DNA of 43,068 nucleotides, from assembly GCF_029533155.1 (NCBI RefSeq), contig NZ_JAIZDB010000026.1, positions 1 to 43,068 of the forward strand. The letters are read 5' to 3'. Below are positions 25,972-34,111 of the stretch, one piece after another; the first letter of the stretch is position 1; the number at the start of each line of letters is the position of its first letter. The position numbers and the translations under genes were made by a program. Source of the stretch: Psychrobacillus antarcticus. Its GTDB lineage: Bacteria > Bacillota > Bacilli > Bacillales_A > Planococcaceae. The notes under the pieces were generated by a model. That model searched no databases and was not told the DNA's origin. It saw nothing but the letters and a program-made list of their open reading frames with translations.

Positions 25972-26052
25972 ATGGAAAAGTTGTCGAAAATTTTATTGGC
26001 TGTTGGCGTACTATTTGTCGTAGTTGGTATAATATATATCGTTACAAATTAA
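25972..26052 (+). CDS. 26-residue single-helix membrane peptide
   Basis: A short frame beginning MEKLSKILLAVGV and ending IIYIVTN, with a charged head of five residues and one ~18-residue hydrophobic helix. GGAG (25960-25963), overlapping the yshE stop, stands 8 nt before the ATG. Distance, a good ribosome site, the amphipathic head plus helix layout and a strong terminator right after the stop all argue for a real gene co-expressed with yshE. The peptide is too short for homology by eye; it may be a partner of YshE in the membrane (inference). Confidence 0.7.
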   Translation: MEKLSKILLAVGVLFVVVGIIYIVTN

Positions 26053-26078
26053 TATACTAAATGAATAGCGTATTTGGA

Positions 26079-26136
26079 GACTGCAACGTCGCACTTTTAA
26101 TCTTATTGATGAGGAAGTGAGCGTTGCAGTCTTTTT
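26079..26136 (+). terminator. Terminator of yshE and the membrane peptide gene
   Basis: GACTGCAACG (26079-26088) pairs with CGTTGCAGTC (26122-26131), with inner CACTT/AAGTG pairing, followed by TTTTTATTT. Confidence 0.85.
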
Positions 26137-26189
26137 ATTTCTAGCTCTTAATGGTTACTAGTAAACTTTTTAAAACTCTTTTCATTAAA

Positions 26190-26221
26190 GAATTGAATTG
26201 TCATTCATTTTTCTCTATAAT
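26190..26221 (+). promoter_or_regulatory. lcfA promoter overlapped by a FadR-like operator
   Basis: TTGAAT (26193-26198), 17 bp, TATAAT (26216-26221). Over the -35 and spacer lies GAATTGAATTGTCATTCA (26190-26207), a degraded match to the Bacillus FadR box TGAATGAnTAnTCATTCA: the right half TCATTCA is intact and the left half is partial. A FadR protein bound there would block polymerase until long-chain acyl-CoA releases it. Confidence 0.6.
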
Positions 26222-26267
26222 TAAAAATAGGAATATTCACGCTATTAGAAACAAAGGGGGCGTTAAC

Positions 26268-27956
26268 ATGACTGAAAGGCCGTGGTTAGCACAATATCCA
26301 CCAGAAATTCCGCATACGCTTGACTATGAACACATTCCTGTTCAAGAATATTTGACTAGGGCGTATAAGAAATTTCCAACAAAGATTGCGATACATTTCA
26401 TGGGGAGAGATTTATCGTACAAAGAGCTTTACGAATCGTCTTTGAAGTTTGCAAACTATTTACAATCGATTGGTATCCAAAAGGGTGATAGAGTTGCGAT
26501 TATGTTACCAAACTGTCCACAAGGGGTAATAGGCTACTATGGTGCATTATATGCGGGGGCAATTGTTGTTCAGACAAATCCTCTATATACAGAAAGAGAA
26601 ATTGCTTATCAAATGAAGGACTCAGGAGCAAAAGTTATTTTAGCAATGGATATATTATATCCACGTGTTACAAAAATTATAAAAGAAACAGATTTAGAGA
26701 ATATCATCGTTACTGGTATAAAAGATTACCTACCTTTTCCTAAAAATCTTGTTTATCCTTTTATACAAAAGAAACAATATGGATTTAGCGTTAAAGTAGA
26801 GCATCGTGGTATTAATCACTTGTTTCCTGAAATTATGAAAATTGGAAAAGCGGAGTCGATTACTATTCCTTTTGATTTTGAAGAGGATATTGCACTGTTA
26901 CAATATACAGGTGGTACAACAGGATTTCCAAAAGGAGTAATGCTTACACATAAAAATTTAGTATCGAATACTACTATGTGTACAGCGTGGAACTATAAAG
27001 CAGTAGAAGGGGAAGAAAGTATTTTAGGAGTTCTACCTTTCTTCCATGTATATGGAATGACTACTGTATTAATATTTTCTGTTATGCTAGGTAATAGAAT
27101 GGTATTATTACCTAAATTTGATGTGGAAACTGCATTAAAAACGATAGATAAGCAAAAACCAACTATATTCCCGGGGGCTCCTACAATTTATATTGGGTTA
27201 TTGAATCATCCAGATATCCAAAAGTATGATTTATCTTCCATTGTAGCTTGTTTAAGTGGATCTGCTCCATTACCATTAGAAGTACAAGAAAAGTTTGAAA
27301 AAGTTACTGGTGGTAGATTAGTAGAGGGTTATGGCTTGACCGAAACCTCTCCAGTAACACATGCGAACTTGATATATGTAGAAGATCGGGTTAAAGGATC
27401 GGTAGGTATTCCATGGCCAGATACGGATGCAGCTATTTTTGGAGTTGATTCCACAACGCCATTACCATTTGGTGAAATTGGTGAAATTGTAGTTAAAGGA
27501 CCTCAAGTGATGAAAGGTTATTGGAATCGACCAGAAGATACGGAAATGACAATGCGTGATGGTTGGTTTTTAACTGGTGATTTGGGGTATATGGATGAAA
27601 GCGGTTCCTTCTATGTGGTCGATCGTAAAAAAGATTTAATCATTGCTGGCGGATTTAATATTTATCCTCGGGATGTCGAAGAAGTACTATATGAACACCC
27701 GGCAATTCAGGAATGTGTTGTTGCTGGAGTTCCAGATGCTTACAGAGGAGAAACAGTAAAAGCATATATAGTAGTTAAAGAAGGAGCATCTGTGACAGAA
27801 GAAGAGTTAAATACTTTTTGTCGTGAAAACCTGGCGGCGTTTAAAGTGCCGAGAATCTATGAATTCAGAGCAGAACTTCCGAAAACCGCGGTAGGCAAAA
27901 TTTTAAGAAGAAAGTTAATAGATGAAGAAAAGGCAAAACAAGCAGTACAAAGTTAA
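26268..27956 (+). CDS. lcfA: Long-chain fatty acid-CoA ligase
   Basis: A 562-residue adenylate-forming enzyme that activates fatty acids to acyl-CoA with ATP, the first step of beta-oxidation. ANL motifs: YTGGTTGFPKGVMLTH (P-loop), VEGYGLTETSPVTHAN (A5), GDLGYMDESGSFYVVDRKKD, and the C-terminal KTAVGKILRR with the acyl-adenylate lysine. ATG at 26268 has AAAGGGGG 7 nt upstream; an in-frame start at 26151 would place the promoter inside the gene. It stands before fadR, as in B. subtilis (lcfA-fadR-fadB-etfB-etfA). Confidence 0.95.
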   Translation: MTERPWLAQYPPEIPHTLDYEHIPVQEYLTRAYKKFPTKIAIHFMGRDLSYKELYESSLKFANYLQSIGIQKGDRVAIMLPNCPQGVIGYYGALYAGAIVVQTNPLYTEREIAYQMKDSGAKVILAMDILYPRVTKIIKETDLENIIVTGIKDYLPFPKNLVYPFIQKKQYGFSVKVEHRGINHLFPEIMKIGKAESITIPFDFEEDIALLQYTGGTTGFPKGVMLTHKNLVSNTTMCTAWNYKAVEGEESILGVLPFFHVYGMTTVLIFSVMLGNRMVLLPKFDVETALKTIDKQKPTIFPGAPTIYIGLLNHPDIQKYDLSSIVACLSGSAPLPLEVQEKFEKVTGGRLVEGYGLTETSPVTHANLIYVEDRVKGSVGIPWPDTDAAIFGVDSTTPLPFGEIGEIVVKGPQVMKGYWNRPEDTEMTMRDGWFLTGDLGYMDESGSFYVVDRKKDLIIAGGFNIYPRDVEEVLYEHPAIQECVVAGVPDAYRGETVKAYIVVKEGASVTEEELNTFCRENLAAFKVPRIYEFRAELPKTAVGKILRRKLIDEEKAKQAVQS

Positions 27957-27963
27957 TTGATTA

Positions 27964-27990
27964 TTGACATTCAATAAAATTAAATATAAT
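27964..27990 (+). promoter_or_regulatory. Promoter of fadR-fadB-etfBA
   Basis: TTGACA (27964-27969) is followed by a TATAATATAAA tract from 27985; TATAAT at 27985-27990 leaves a short 15-bp spacer, and an overlapping TAATAT would give 17. The FadR box lies just downstream. Confidence 0.6.
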
Positions 27991-27999
27991 ATAAAAATA

Positions 28000-28017
28000 T
28001 GAATGAATCGTCATTCA
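28000..28017. promoter_or_regulatory. FadR operator upstream of fadR
   Basis: TGAATGAATCGTCATTCA has both half sites (TGAATGA and TCATTCA) of the Bacillus FadR box intact. The dyad extends to 14-bp perfect arms (27993-28006 and 28011-28024) with AAAAA and TTTTT ends, so as RNA it could also act as a terminator for lcfA read-through. Its place just after the promoter suggests autorepression. Confidence 0.85.
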
Positions 28018-28082
28018 TATTTTTATTTTATTCAGCCAAGGGTAAAATGCAGGCCGAATCGATTAATTGGTGGTGAATTCAT

Positions 28083-28664
28083 ATGAAGAAGGACAAACCA
28101 AAATATAAGCAAATCATTGATGCAGCAATTATTGTTATTGCCGAAAATGGATATCATCAGTCACAGGTTTCTAAAATAGCGAAACAAGCTGGAGTAGCTG
28201 ACGGGACAATTTACTTATATTTTAAGAACAAAGAAGAAATTTTAGTCTCGGTTTTTGAAGAAAAAATGGAGATATTTGCAGAAAACTTGAAAGAAATTAT
28301 TCAACAAGACATTAGTTCCTCGGAAAAGCTATATAAAATGATTGAAAATCATTTTGTGGTGCTAGCAGGCGATCATCATTTAGCGACAGTTACGCAATTG
28401 GAATTAAGACAAGCTAATTTAGCATTGAGATTACGAATTAATGCAATTTTAAGAAATTATTTAGTTTTATTAGATACAATTTTAAAAGAAGGAATTGAGC
28501 AAGGAGAATTTGATCAAAAGATCGATATCCGCTTAGCAAGACAAATGGTTTTTGGTACAATTGATGAGACGACTACTACTTGGGTCATGAACGAGCATAA
28601 ATACGATCTTGTTGGTCTAACAGGTAAAGTACATCGTCTATTATTAAATGGTATAAAAGTTTAG
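28083..28664 (+). CDS. fadR: TetR-family fatty acid degradation regulator FadR (YsiA)
   Basis: A 193-residue TetR-type repressor. The N-terminal helix-turn-helix reads [44 protein letters not shown] (residues ~11-54), the hallmark of this family; the remainder is the helical ligand domain. In B. subtilis FadR represses beta-oxidation genes and is released by long-chain acyl-CoA. The gene is preceded by its own promoter and a perfect operator, and the same box occurs before lcfA (weak) and before the ysmA-type thioesterase gene. It sits 23 nt before fadB in one operon. Confidence 0.93.
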   Translation: MKKDKPKYKQIIDAAIIVIAENGYHQSQVSKIAKQAGVADGTIYLYFKNKEEILVSVFEEKMEIFAENLKEIIQQDISSSEKLYKMIENHFVVLAGDHHLATVTQLELRQANLALRLRINAILRNYLVLLDTILKEGIEQGEFDQKIDIRLARQMVFGTIDETTTTWVMNEHKYDLVGLTGKVHRLLLNGIKV

Positions 28665-28687
28665 TTTACAAAGGGGGAGAGGGAGAA

Positions 28688-29461
28688 ATGGAATTTCTGT
28701 CATGGACTGTAGAAGATGGTGTAGCTACTGTTACACTTAATCGTCCACCAGCAAACGCTTTGGCAAGAGGGGTTATTTTAGAAGTAAATGAGTTACTTGA
28801 TGCAGTAGAAAATGATGATGCAGTTCGAGTAGTCTTGTTAAAAGGAGAAGGTAGATTTTTCTCCGCAGGGGCAGATATAAAAGAGTTCACTTCCATTACA
28901 TCGGGAGCTGCATTCTCAGAGCTTGCAGCAAGTGGGCAAGCAATTTTCGAACGAGTGGAAACTTTCTCCAAACCCGTAATCGCTGCAATTCATGGTGCTG
29001 CACTTGGTGGAGGACTTGAACTTGCAATGAGTTGTCATATCCGCCTTGTATCAGAGAATGCAAAGCTAGGGTTACCGGAGTTACAATTAGGTTTAATACC
29101 AGGGTTTGCTGGTACTCAACGACTACCACGTTATGTTGGATTTGCAAAAGCGGCAGAAATGCTGTTAACAAGTGATCCGATTAGTGGAAAAGAGGCAGCC
29201 AGATTAGGACTTGCTAATCATGCTTACCCGGAAGAAGAATTATTTGAACAGGCCAATAAGCTATCAGTTAAGATTGCGAAGAAGGGTCCTATTGCTGTAA
29301 AAAATGCTTTAGAGATGCTGCAGTATTCTAAACCAGCTTCTTATCATGAAGGTGTGAAGGCAGAAGCAAATGCTTTTGGAACAGTTTTTGTTTCAGAAGA
29401 TGCTAAAGAAGGTATTTCTGCATTTATTGAAAAAAGAGAGCCTATATTTAAAGGGAAATAA
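28688..29461 (+). CDS. fadB: Enoyl-CoA hydratase (crotonase family)
   Basis: A 257-residue crotonase-fold enzyme that adds water to trans-2-enoyl-CoA in beta-oxidation. The two oxyanion-hole segments are visible: [13 protein letters not shown] (residues ~57-70) and [16 protein letters not shown] (~100-115). The active-site Glu residues are in GGGLELA and in [12 protein letters not shown]. The C-terminal helix [13 protein letters not shown] is typical. It has GGGGGAGAGGG before ATG and is followed by etfB after 25 nt. Substrate chain length is not predictable. B. subtilis ysiB/fadB is the positional equivalent. Confidence 0.94.
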   Translation: MEFLSWTVEDGVATVTLNRPPANALARGVILEVNELLDAVENDDAVRVVLLKGEGRFFSAGADIKEFTSITSGAAFSELAASGQAIFERVETFSKPVIAAIHGAALGGGLELAMSCHIRLVSENAKLGLPELQLGLIPGFAGTQRLPRYVGFAKAAEMLLTSDPISGKEAARLGLANHAYPEEELFEQANKLSVKIAKKGPIAVKNALEMLQYSKPASYHEGVKAEANAFGTVFVSEDAKEGISAFIEKREPIFKGK

Positions 29462-29486
29462 TATTTTACATTGGGAGGATATCTAA

Positions 29487-30260
29487 ATGAACATTTATGT
29501 ATTAGTAAAACGTACGTTTGATACTGAGGAGAAAATCGTAGTAAGCGGGGGTAAAATTCAAGAAGATGGTGCAGAATTCATCATTAATCCATACGATGAG
29601 TATGCAATTGAAGAAGCAATCCAAGTCCGTGACGCTCAAGGTGGAGAAGTAACCGTCCTTACAATGGGTGGAGAAGACGCTGAGAAACAACTTCGTACAG
29701 CACTAGCGATGGGTGCCGATAAAGCGGTCCTTATTAACATTGAAGATGATGTAGAAGAGATGGATCAATTTACAGCTGCACATGTTATCTCTGAATACTT
29801 AAAAGACAAAAATCCTGATTTAATATTGGCAGGAAATGTAGCAATTGATGGTGGATCAGGACAAGTTGGACCACGTGTTGCTGAAAGCTTAGGTATTAAC
29901 TATGTTACTACTATTACAAACTTAGAGATTAATGGCACTACAGTAACTATTAAACGTGATGTGGAAGGAGATACGGAAGTATTAGAAACTTCATTGCCAC
30001 TATTAGTTACTGCTCAACAAGGTCTAAATGAACCACGTTATCCATCTCTTCCAGGAATTATGAAGGCAAAGAAAAAGCCTTTAGAAGAAGTTGAATTAGA
30101 TGATTTAGATATAGATGAAGATGATGTAGTAGCAAAAACAGAAACAATCGAAATTTATTTACCTCCTAAAAAGGAAGCTGGAAAAGTATTAGAAGGCGAG
30201 CTAGCTGATCAAGTAAAAGAGTTAGTTCATTTACTACATTCGGAAGCGAAAGTCGTTTAA
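29487..30260 (+). CDS. etfB: Electron transfer flavoprotein beta subunit
   Basis: A 257-residue ETF beta subunit. It carries MNIYVLVKRTFDTEEKI at the N-terminus, the NPYDEYAIEEAIQ segment, VTVLTMGGEDAEKQLRTALAMGAD and the SLGINYVTTI segment. In the AMP-binding site region DGGSGQVGPRVAE is present. ETF takes electrons from acyl-CoA dehydrogenase and passes them to the menaquinone pool. GGGAGG precedes the ATG. It pairs with etfA, 88 bp downstream, and an inverted repeat lies in that gap. Confidence 0.96.
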   Translation: MNIYVLVKRTFDTEEKIVVSGGKIQEDGAEFIINPYDEYAIEEAIQVRDAQGGEVTVLTMGGEDAEKQLRTALAMGADKAVLINIEDDVEEMDQFTAAHVISEYLKDKNPDLILAGNVAIDGGSGQVGPRVAESLGINYVTTITNLEINGTTVTIKRDVEGDTEVLETSLPLLVTAQQGLNEPRYPSLPGIMKAKKKPLEEVELDDLDIDEDDVVAKTETIEIYLPPKKEAGKVLEGELADQVKELVHLLHSEAKVV

Positions 30261-30290
30261 CTTATTCAGAAAAGATTATTTATCCACAGA

Positions 30291-30316
30291 ATCAGATATG
30301 CCTAAGCATATTTGAT
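30291..30316 (+). promoter_or_regulatory. Intercistronic hairpin between etfB and etfA
   Basis: ATCAGATATGC (30291-30301) pairs with GCATATTTGAT (30306-30316), 11 bp with one GU, around CTAA. There is no T tract, so it is not a standard terminator; it may adjust etfA expression by processing or mRNA stability. Confidence 0.5.
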
Positions 30317-30348
30317 CCGAATTAATTTTATTATTAGGAGGAAAATAC

Positions 30349-31326
30349 ATGTCTAAAAAAGTATTAGTATTAGGAGAAGCGCGTGAAGGTGCTCTTCGTA
30401 ATGTATCATATGAAGCAATCGCTGCTGCTAAACAAATTTCAAGCGGCGGAGAAGTTGTTAGTGTTCTATTAGGAGATTCAGTGGGAGAGTTAGCTACTGA
30501 GCTTGGGAAATATGGAGCAGATCGCGTAATTACTGTGGAGCATCCACATTTAAAGCAATATACTTCAGATGGTTATGGACAAGCTTTGTTAGCTGTAATT
30601 GAGCAAGAGAATCCAGATGCAATCGTATTTGGTCATACAGCACTTGGGAAAGATTTATCTCCAAAAATTGCGAGTAAATTGCAAATTGGTTTAGTATCCG
30701 ACGTAACTTCTATTGAAGGTGAAGGCGATTCAGCTGTATTTATCCGTCCAATCTATTCTGGTAAAGCTTTTGAAAAAGTTAAAGTGAAGGCTGGTATTGA
30801 ATTTATCACGATCCGTCCAAACAATATTGCGCCTCTTGCAAAAGATGACAGTAAGTCAGCGGTCGTTTCTTCCTTGTCAGTAGATATTACAAACCTTCGT
30901 ACAATTATTAAAGAAGTAGTACGTAAAACTACAGAAGGCGTAGACTTATCAGAGGCAAAAGTGGTTATTGCTGGTGGTCGTGGCGTGAAGAGTGAAGAAG
31001 GGTTCGCACCTTTAAAAGAGCTTGCAGACGTACTTGGTGGAGCTGTTGGAGCTTCTCGTGGAGCTTGTGACGCGGATTATTGTGATTATTCATTGCAAAT
31101 CGGTCAAACTGGTAAAGTGGTAACTCCGGACCTTTATATAGCAGCTGGTATTTCAGGAGCAATTCAGCATTTAGCTGGTATGTCTAACTCGAAAATAATT
31201 GTAGCAATCAATAAAGATCCAGAAGCAAACATTTTCAAAGTGGCAGACTACGGTATTGTTGGAGACTTGTTCGAAGTAATTCCAATGCTTACAGAAGAGT
31301 TCAAAAAACTTAAAGTAAACGCTTAA
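30349..31326 (+). CDS. etfA: Electron transfer flavoprotein alpha subunit
   Basis: A 325-residue ETF alpha subunit. The C-terminal FAD domain is clear: AGGRGVKSEEGF, GGAVGASRGACDADYCDYSLQIGQTGKVVTPDLYIAAGISGAIQHLAGM, and NKDPEANIFKVADYGIVGDLFEV. The N-terminal half (residues 1-190) matches the ETF alpha/beta Rossmann-like fold. With EtfB it forms the heterodimer that carries electrons from beta-oxidation. AGGAGG is 7 nt before ATG. A strong terminator ends the operon. Confidence 0.97.
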   Translation: MSKKVLVLGEAREGALRNVSYEAIAAAKQISSGGEVVSVLLGDSVGELATELGKYGADRVITVEHPHLKQYTSDGYGQALLAVIEQENPDAIVFGHTALGKDLSPKIASKLQIGLVSDVTSIEGEGDSAVFIRPIYSGKAFEKVKVKAGIEFITIRPNNIAPLAKDDSKSAVVSSLSVDITNLRTIIKEVVRKTTEGVDLSEAKVVIAGGRGVKSEEGFAPLKELADVLGGAVGASRGACDADYCDYSLQIGQTGKVVTPDLYIAAGISGAIQHLAGMSNSKIIVAINKDPEANIFKVADYGIVGDLFEVIPMLTEEFKKLKVNA

Positions 31327-31335
31327 TAATATGTG

Positions 31336-31365
31336 CTCGACTCCTATGAAGGAGTCGAGTTTTTT
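31336..31365 (+). terminator. Terminator of the fadR-etfA operon
   Basis: CTCGACTCC (31336-31344) pairs with GGAGTCGAG (31351-31359) around TATGAA; TTTTTT follows. Confidence 0.9.
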
Positions 31366-31401
31366 CTCTCAAGCTAATTTGTAGATGTTGATATTTCTGT
31401 C

Positions 31402-31410
31402 TGTTATAAT
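31402..31410 (+). promoter_or_regulatory. Extended -10 promoter of trxA
   Basis: TGTTATAAT (31402-31410) has the TGn motif before a perfect TATAAT. A TTGATA at 31388-31393 is too near to be a -35 in the standard spacing. The gene starts 33 bp downstream behind AAAGGAGG. Confidence 0.65.
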
Positions 31411-31442
31411 CAGTACATAGTAGACAAAGGAGGAATTTTAAA

Positions 31443-31757
31443 ATGGCAATAGTTCACGCAACAGATCAAACATTCAGCACGGATATAGAAGAAGGTTTAG
31501 TATTAGTAGATTTTTGGGCAACATGGTGCGGACCTTGTAAAATGATTGCTCCTGTTTTAGAAGAAATGGACGCTGAAATGAGCGACAAAGTTAAAATCGT
31601 AAAAGTAGATGTTGATGAAAACCAAGCTACTGCAAGTGAATTCGGTATTATGTCTATCCCAACCCTAGTATTATTTAAAGATGGTAAACCTGTGGACAAA
31701 GCAGTAGGTTTCCAACCAAAAGAAGCTTTAGTACAATTTGTAGAAAAAAACGTATAA
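31443..31757 (+). CDS. trxA: Thioredoxin
   Basis: A 104-residue cytosolic thioredoxin with the active-site motif WCGPCK (W28, C29, C32) in [13 protein letters not shown], the buried Asp in LVDFW, and the cis-proline in MSIPTLVLF. It keeps cytosolic thiols reduced with thioredoxin reductase and feeds ribonucleotide reductase and peroxiredoxins. The gene has its own extended -10 promoter and a terminator; position between etfA and uvrC matches B. subtilis. Length and sequence are normal. Confidence 0.99.
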   Translation: MAIVHATDQTFSTDIEEGLVLVDFWATWCGPCKMIAPVLEEMDAEMSDKVKIVKVDVDENQATASEFGIMSIPTLVLFKDGKPVDKAVGFQPKEALVQFVEKNV

Positions 31758-31760
31758 TAT

Positions 31761-31793
31761 AAAACCGGGTGCTACAGAGTGCCCGGTTTTTTT
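31761..31793 (+). terminator. Terminator of trxA
   Basis: AAAACCGGGTGC (31761-31772) with GTGCCCGGTTTT (31779-31790); the GCCCGG/CCGGG core is paired and followed by TTTTTTT. Confidence 0.85.
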
Positions 31794-31807
31794 AAACAGG
31801 TGATAAT

Positions 31808-33598
31808 ATGAATGAGTTGATCGAACAAAAATGTGCCATCCTACCAGATGAGCCTGGATGTTACTTAATGAAAGACCGACAAGGAACTATAATCTACGTC
31901 GGCAAAGCAAAGATATTAAAAAATCGAGTGCGCTCTTATTTCAAAGGAGCACATGATGGAAAAACGCTCCGATTAGTGCAAGAAATTGTTGACTTTGAAT
32001 ATATCGTCACATCATCTGAGCTGGAAGCTTTAATACTAGAGCTCCACCTTATTAAAAAGCATGATCCAAAATATAATATTATGTTAAAAGATGATAAGAC
32101 GTATCCATATATAAAAATTACCGCTGAAAAAGATCCTCGATTAATCATTACAAGACAGGTAAAAAAGGATAAAGGGAAATACTTTGGACCTTATCCGAAT
32201 TCCCATGCAGCACATGAAACGAAAAAACTGTTAGATCGTTTATATCCACTTCGTAAATGTCAAAAAATGCCTAATAGAGTATGTCTGTACTATCATTTGG
32301 GACAATGTTTAGCTCCATGTGTGAAAAAGATTGAAGAGAATGCCTATGACACAATCATTCATGAAATAGTTAGTTTTTTGAATGGCGGGCATACCCAGGT
32401 GAAGAAAGAATTGGTTGCGAAAATGAATTCAGCTGCAGAAACACTTGAATTTGAACGAGCAACAGAGTATCGTGATCAAATTTCACATATCGAACAAGTA
32501 ATGGAAAAACAAAAAATGACGATGAATGATTTCACAAGCAGAGATATTTTTGGTTTCCATGTAGATAAGGGCTGGATGTGTGTTCAAGTATTCTTTATAA
32601 GGCAAGGGAAACTGATTGAAAGAGATGTTTCGTTGTTTCCTATTTTCCGGGATCCTGAAGAGGAATTTATCACGTTTTTAGGGCAATTTTATGCGAAATC
32701 AGAGCATATAAAACCAAAAGAAATTTATGTTCCATTAAGTACGGACATCGACTTGGCTTCCAGCCTTTTGGAGATGAAGATTTTCGTTCCACAAAGAGGT
32801 ACGAAGAAAAATCTAGTCGAATTAGCAGAAAAAAATGCCAAAATAGCCCTGACGGAGAAATTCCACTTAATCGAAAGACAAGAGGAACGGACGATTGGAG
32901 CAGTAGAGCAGCTAGGAGATTCGATGGGGATCGCAACGCCCATGCGTATTGAAGCTTTTGACAACTCGCATATACATGGGACAGATGCTGTTTCTGCAAT
33001 GGTTGTTTTTATTGATGGCAGGGCAAGTAAAAAGGATTATCGTAAATATAAAACAAAAACTGCAGCTAAACATGATGATTACGGAGCAATGCGTGAAGTT
33101 GTACGTAGAAGATATACTCGTGTCCTCAAGGAAAATTTGCCCCTACCTGATTTAATAATCATTGATGGAGGGAAAGGGCAAATTGAGGCCGCACGCGAAA
33201 TTATAGAGGATGAACTTGGGCTTGATATTCCGATTGCAGGTCTAGCAAAGGATGGCAAGCATCAAACTTCTCAGCTAATTTACGGTGACCCTTTGGAGCT
33301 AATACCGATGAAGCGGACTAGTGAAGGTTTTTATTTGCTCCAACGAATTCAAGATGAAGTCCATCGTTTTGCTATTACATTCCATAGACAACAGCGTGGA
33401 AAGCATACAATTGCATCTTCGTTAGATGGTATTGAAGGTATCGGACCTCAGCGAAAAAAGCTATTGTTAAAGCATTTTGGTTCCGTAAAGAAAATACAAG
33501 CTGCCACCAAAGATGAGTTAATAGCGGCGGGATTACCAAGTAAGCAAGCGGATTTAGTTATTAACAATTATCAGAAAAATATATTGTCTTCTGAATAA
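31808..33598 (+). CDS. uvrC: UvrABC nucleotide excision repair subunit C
   Basis: A 596-residue excinuclease subunit that makes the 3' and 5' cuts around DNA lesions. N-terminal GIY-YIG nuclease ([29 protein letters not shown], residues ~14-44), cysteine-rich segment [27 protein letters not shown] domain near 195-230, and the central/C-terminal RNase H-like nuclease with [11 protein letters not shown] and [10 protein letters not shown] helix-hairpin-helix pair lies at the end ([26 protein letters not shown]). AGGTGATAATATG start. It follows trxA after a terminator, so transcription needs a promoter of its own or read-through. Confidence 0.97.
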   Translation: MNELIEQKCAILPDEPGCYLMKDRQGTIIYVGKAKILKNRVRSYFKGAHDGKTLRLVQEIVDFEYIVTSSELEALILELHLIKKHDPKYNIMLKDDKTYPYIKITAEKDPRLIITRQVKKDKGKYFGPYPNSHAAHETKKLLDRLYPLRKCQKMPNRVCLYYHLGQCLAPCVKKIEENAYDTIIHEIVSFLNGGHTQVKKELVAKMNSAAETLEFERATEYRDQISHIEQVMEKQKMTMNDFTSRDIFGFHVDKGWMCVQVFFIRQGKLIERDVSLFPIFRDPEEEFITFLGQFYAKSEHIKPKEIYVPLSTDIDLASSLLEMKIFVPQRGTKKNLVELAEKNAKIALTEKFHLIERQEERTIGAVEQLGDSMGIATPMRIEAFDNSHIHGTDAVSAMVVFIDGRASKKDYRKYKTKTAAKHDDYGAMREVVRRRYTRVLKENLPLPDLIIIDGGKGQIEAAREIIEDELGLDIPIAGLAKDGKHQTSQLIYGDPLELIPMKRTSEGFYLLQRIQDEVHRFAITFHRQQRGKHTIASSLDGIEGIGPQRKKLLLKHFGSVKKIQAATKDELIAAGLPSKQADLVINNYQKNILSSE

Positions 33599-33621
33599 TC
33601 ATATGTTAAGGTTAATTGAAT

Positions 33622-33683
33622 TTAACTTGAATCAACACAAGAACGTTGCAAATATGCAAATAGAAACTGTTGATTCAAGTTAA
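33622..33683. repeat. 16-bp perfect inverted repeat after uvrC
   Basis: TTAACTTGAATCAACA (33622-33637) is the exact reverse complement of TGTTGATTCAAGTTAA (33668-33683). The 30-nt loop has its own TTGCA/TGCAA pairing. It abuts the nested element at 33684. Confidence 0.8.
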
Positions 33684-33769
33684 GCCTCCGGCGGATTTCA
33701 CAGATTTTGAAAGGAGTTAATTGCGCAATCGCAATTCAAAATCTGGACGTAATTACGCCGAGGCGTAAT
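33684..33769. repeat. Nested hairpin element (GCCTCCGGCG type)
   Basis: The outer stem pairs GCCTCcGGCG (33684-33693) with CGCCGAGGC (33756-33764), one base bulged. The middle stem pairs CAGATTTTG (33701-33709) with CAAAATCTG (33737-33745). The inner stem pairs AATTGCG (33719-33725) with CGCAATT (33730-33736). An alternative hairpin, ATTACGCC (33752-33759) with GGCGTAAT (33762-33769) and a TTTAATATT tail, may act as a terminator for uvrC. I associate such GCCTCCGGCGGAT-type elements with Bacillaceae intergenic repeats, but only one copy is in this window. Confidence 0.7.
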
Positions 33770-33791
33770 TTAATATTCACTGATTAATAGT

Positions 33792-34031
33792 GAAGATAGA
33801 GGTGCGATTAGACATTAGTACTCAGCAGGAGGAAGGAAAGTTCCTAGAATGGCTGAGGAAAGGGTTTTTCGCCGAAACATGGAATAGCTTTTCCTATTCT
33901 ATTGTTGGTTCTGCATTTAATAGATGTAGAATTGTCAGAATTTGTTATTCTGGAGGGCTATCTCAGATGGACAGATTTTTTGAGCCGTGTATGAGACAAT
34001 GCTTTTCACAATATGTGGAAAGCATTTTTTA
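33792..34031 (+). promoter_or_regulatory. Lysine riboswitch (L box) upstream of lysC
   Basis: Conserved L-box blocks: AGAGGTGCGATTAGACATTAG, the GGAAGGAAAGTTCC hairpin, GGCTGAGGAAAGGG, CGCCGAAAC and GGAGGGCTATC. P1 pairs GATAG (33795-33799) with CTATC (33958-33962). The expression platform ends in a terminator: AATGCTTTTCAC (33998-34009) with GTGGAAAGCATT (34015-34026) and a T run. Lysine binding stabilises P1 and lets the terminator form, shutting off lysC. No convincing promoter was found directly before it. Confidence 0.93.
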
Positions 34032-34111
34032 ATCCTTACAGAAAAGAGAAACTTCACTCGTTGGGAGTTTTACTGCGCGTTAAAGCGGGATAAAATAGGG
34101 AGCGGATAATC

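Noticed and set aside
31388-31393. TTGATA as -35 for trxA
   Set aside because: Only 11 bp from TATAAT; the extended -10 explains the promoter better.
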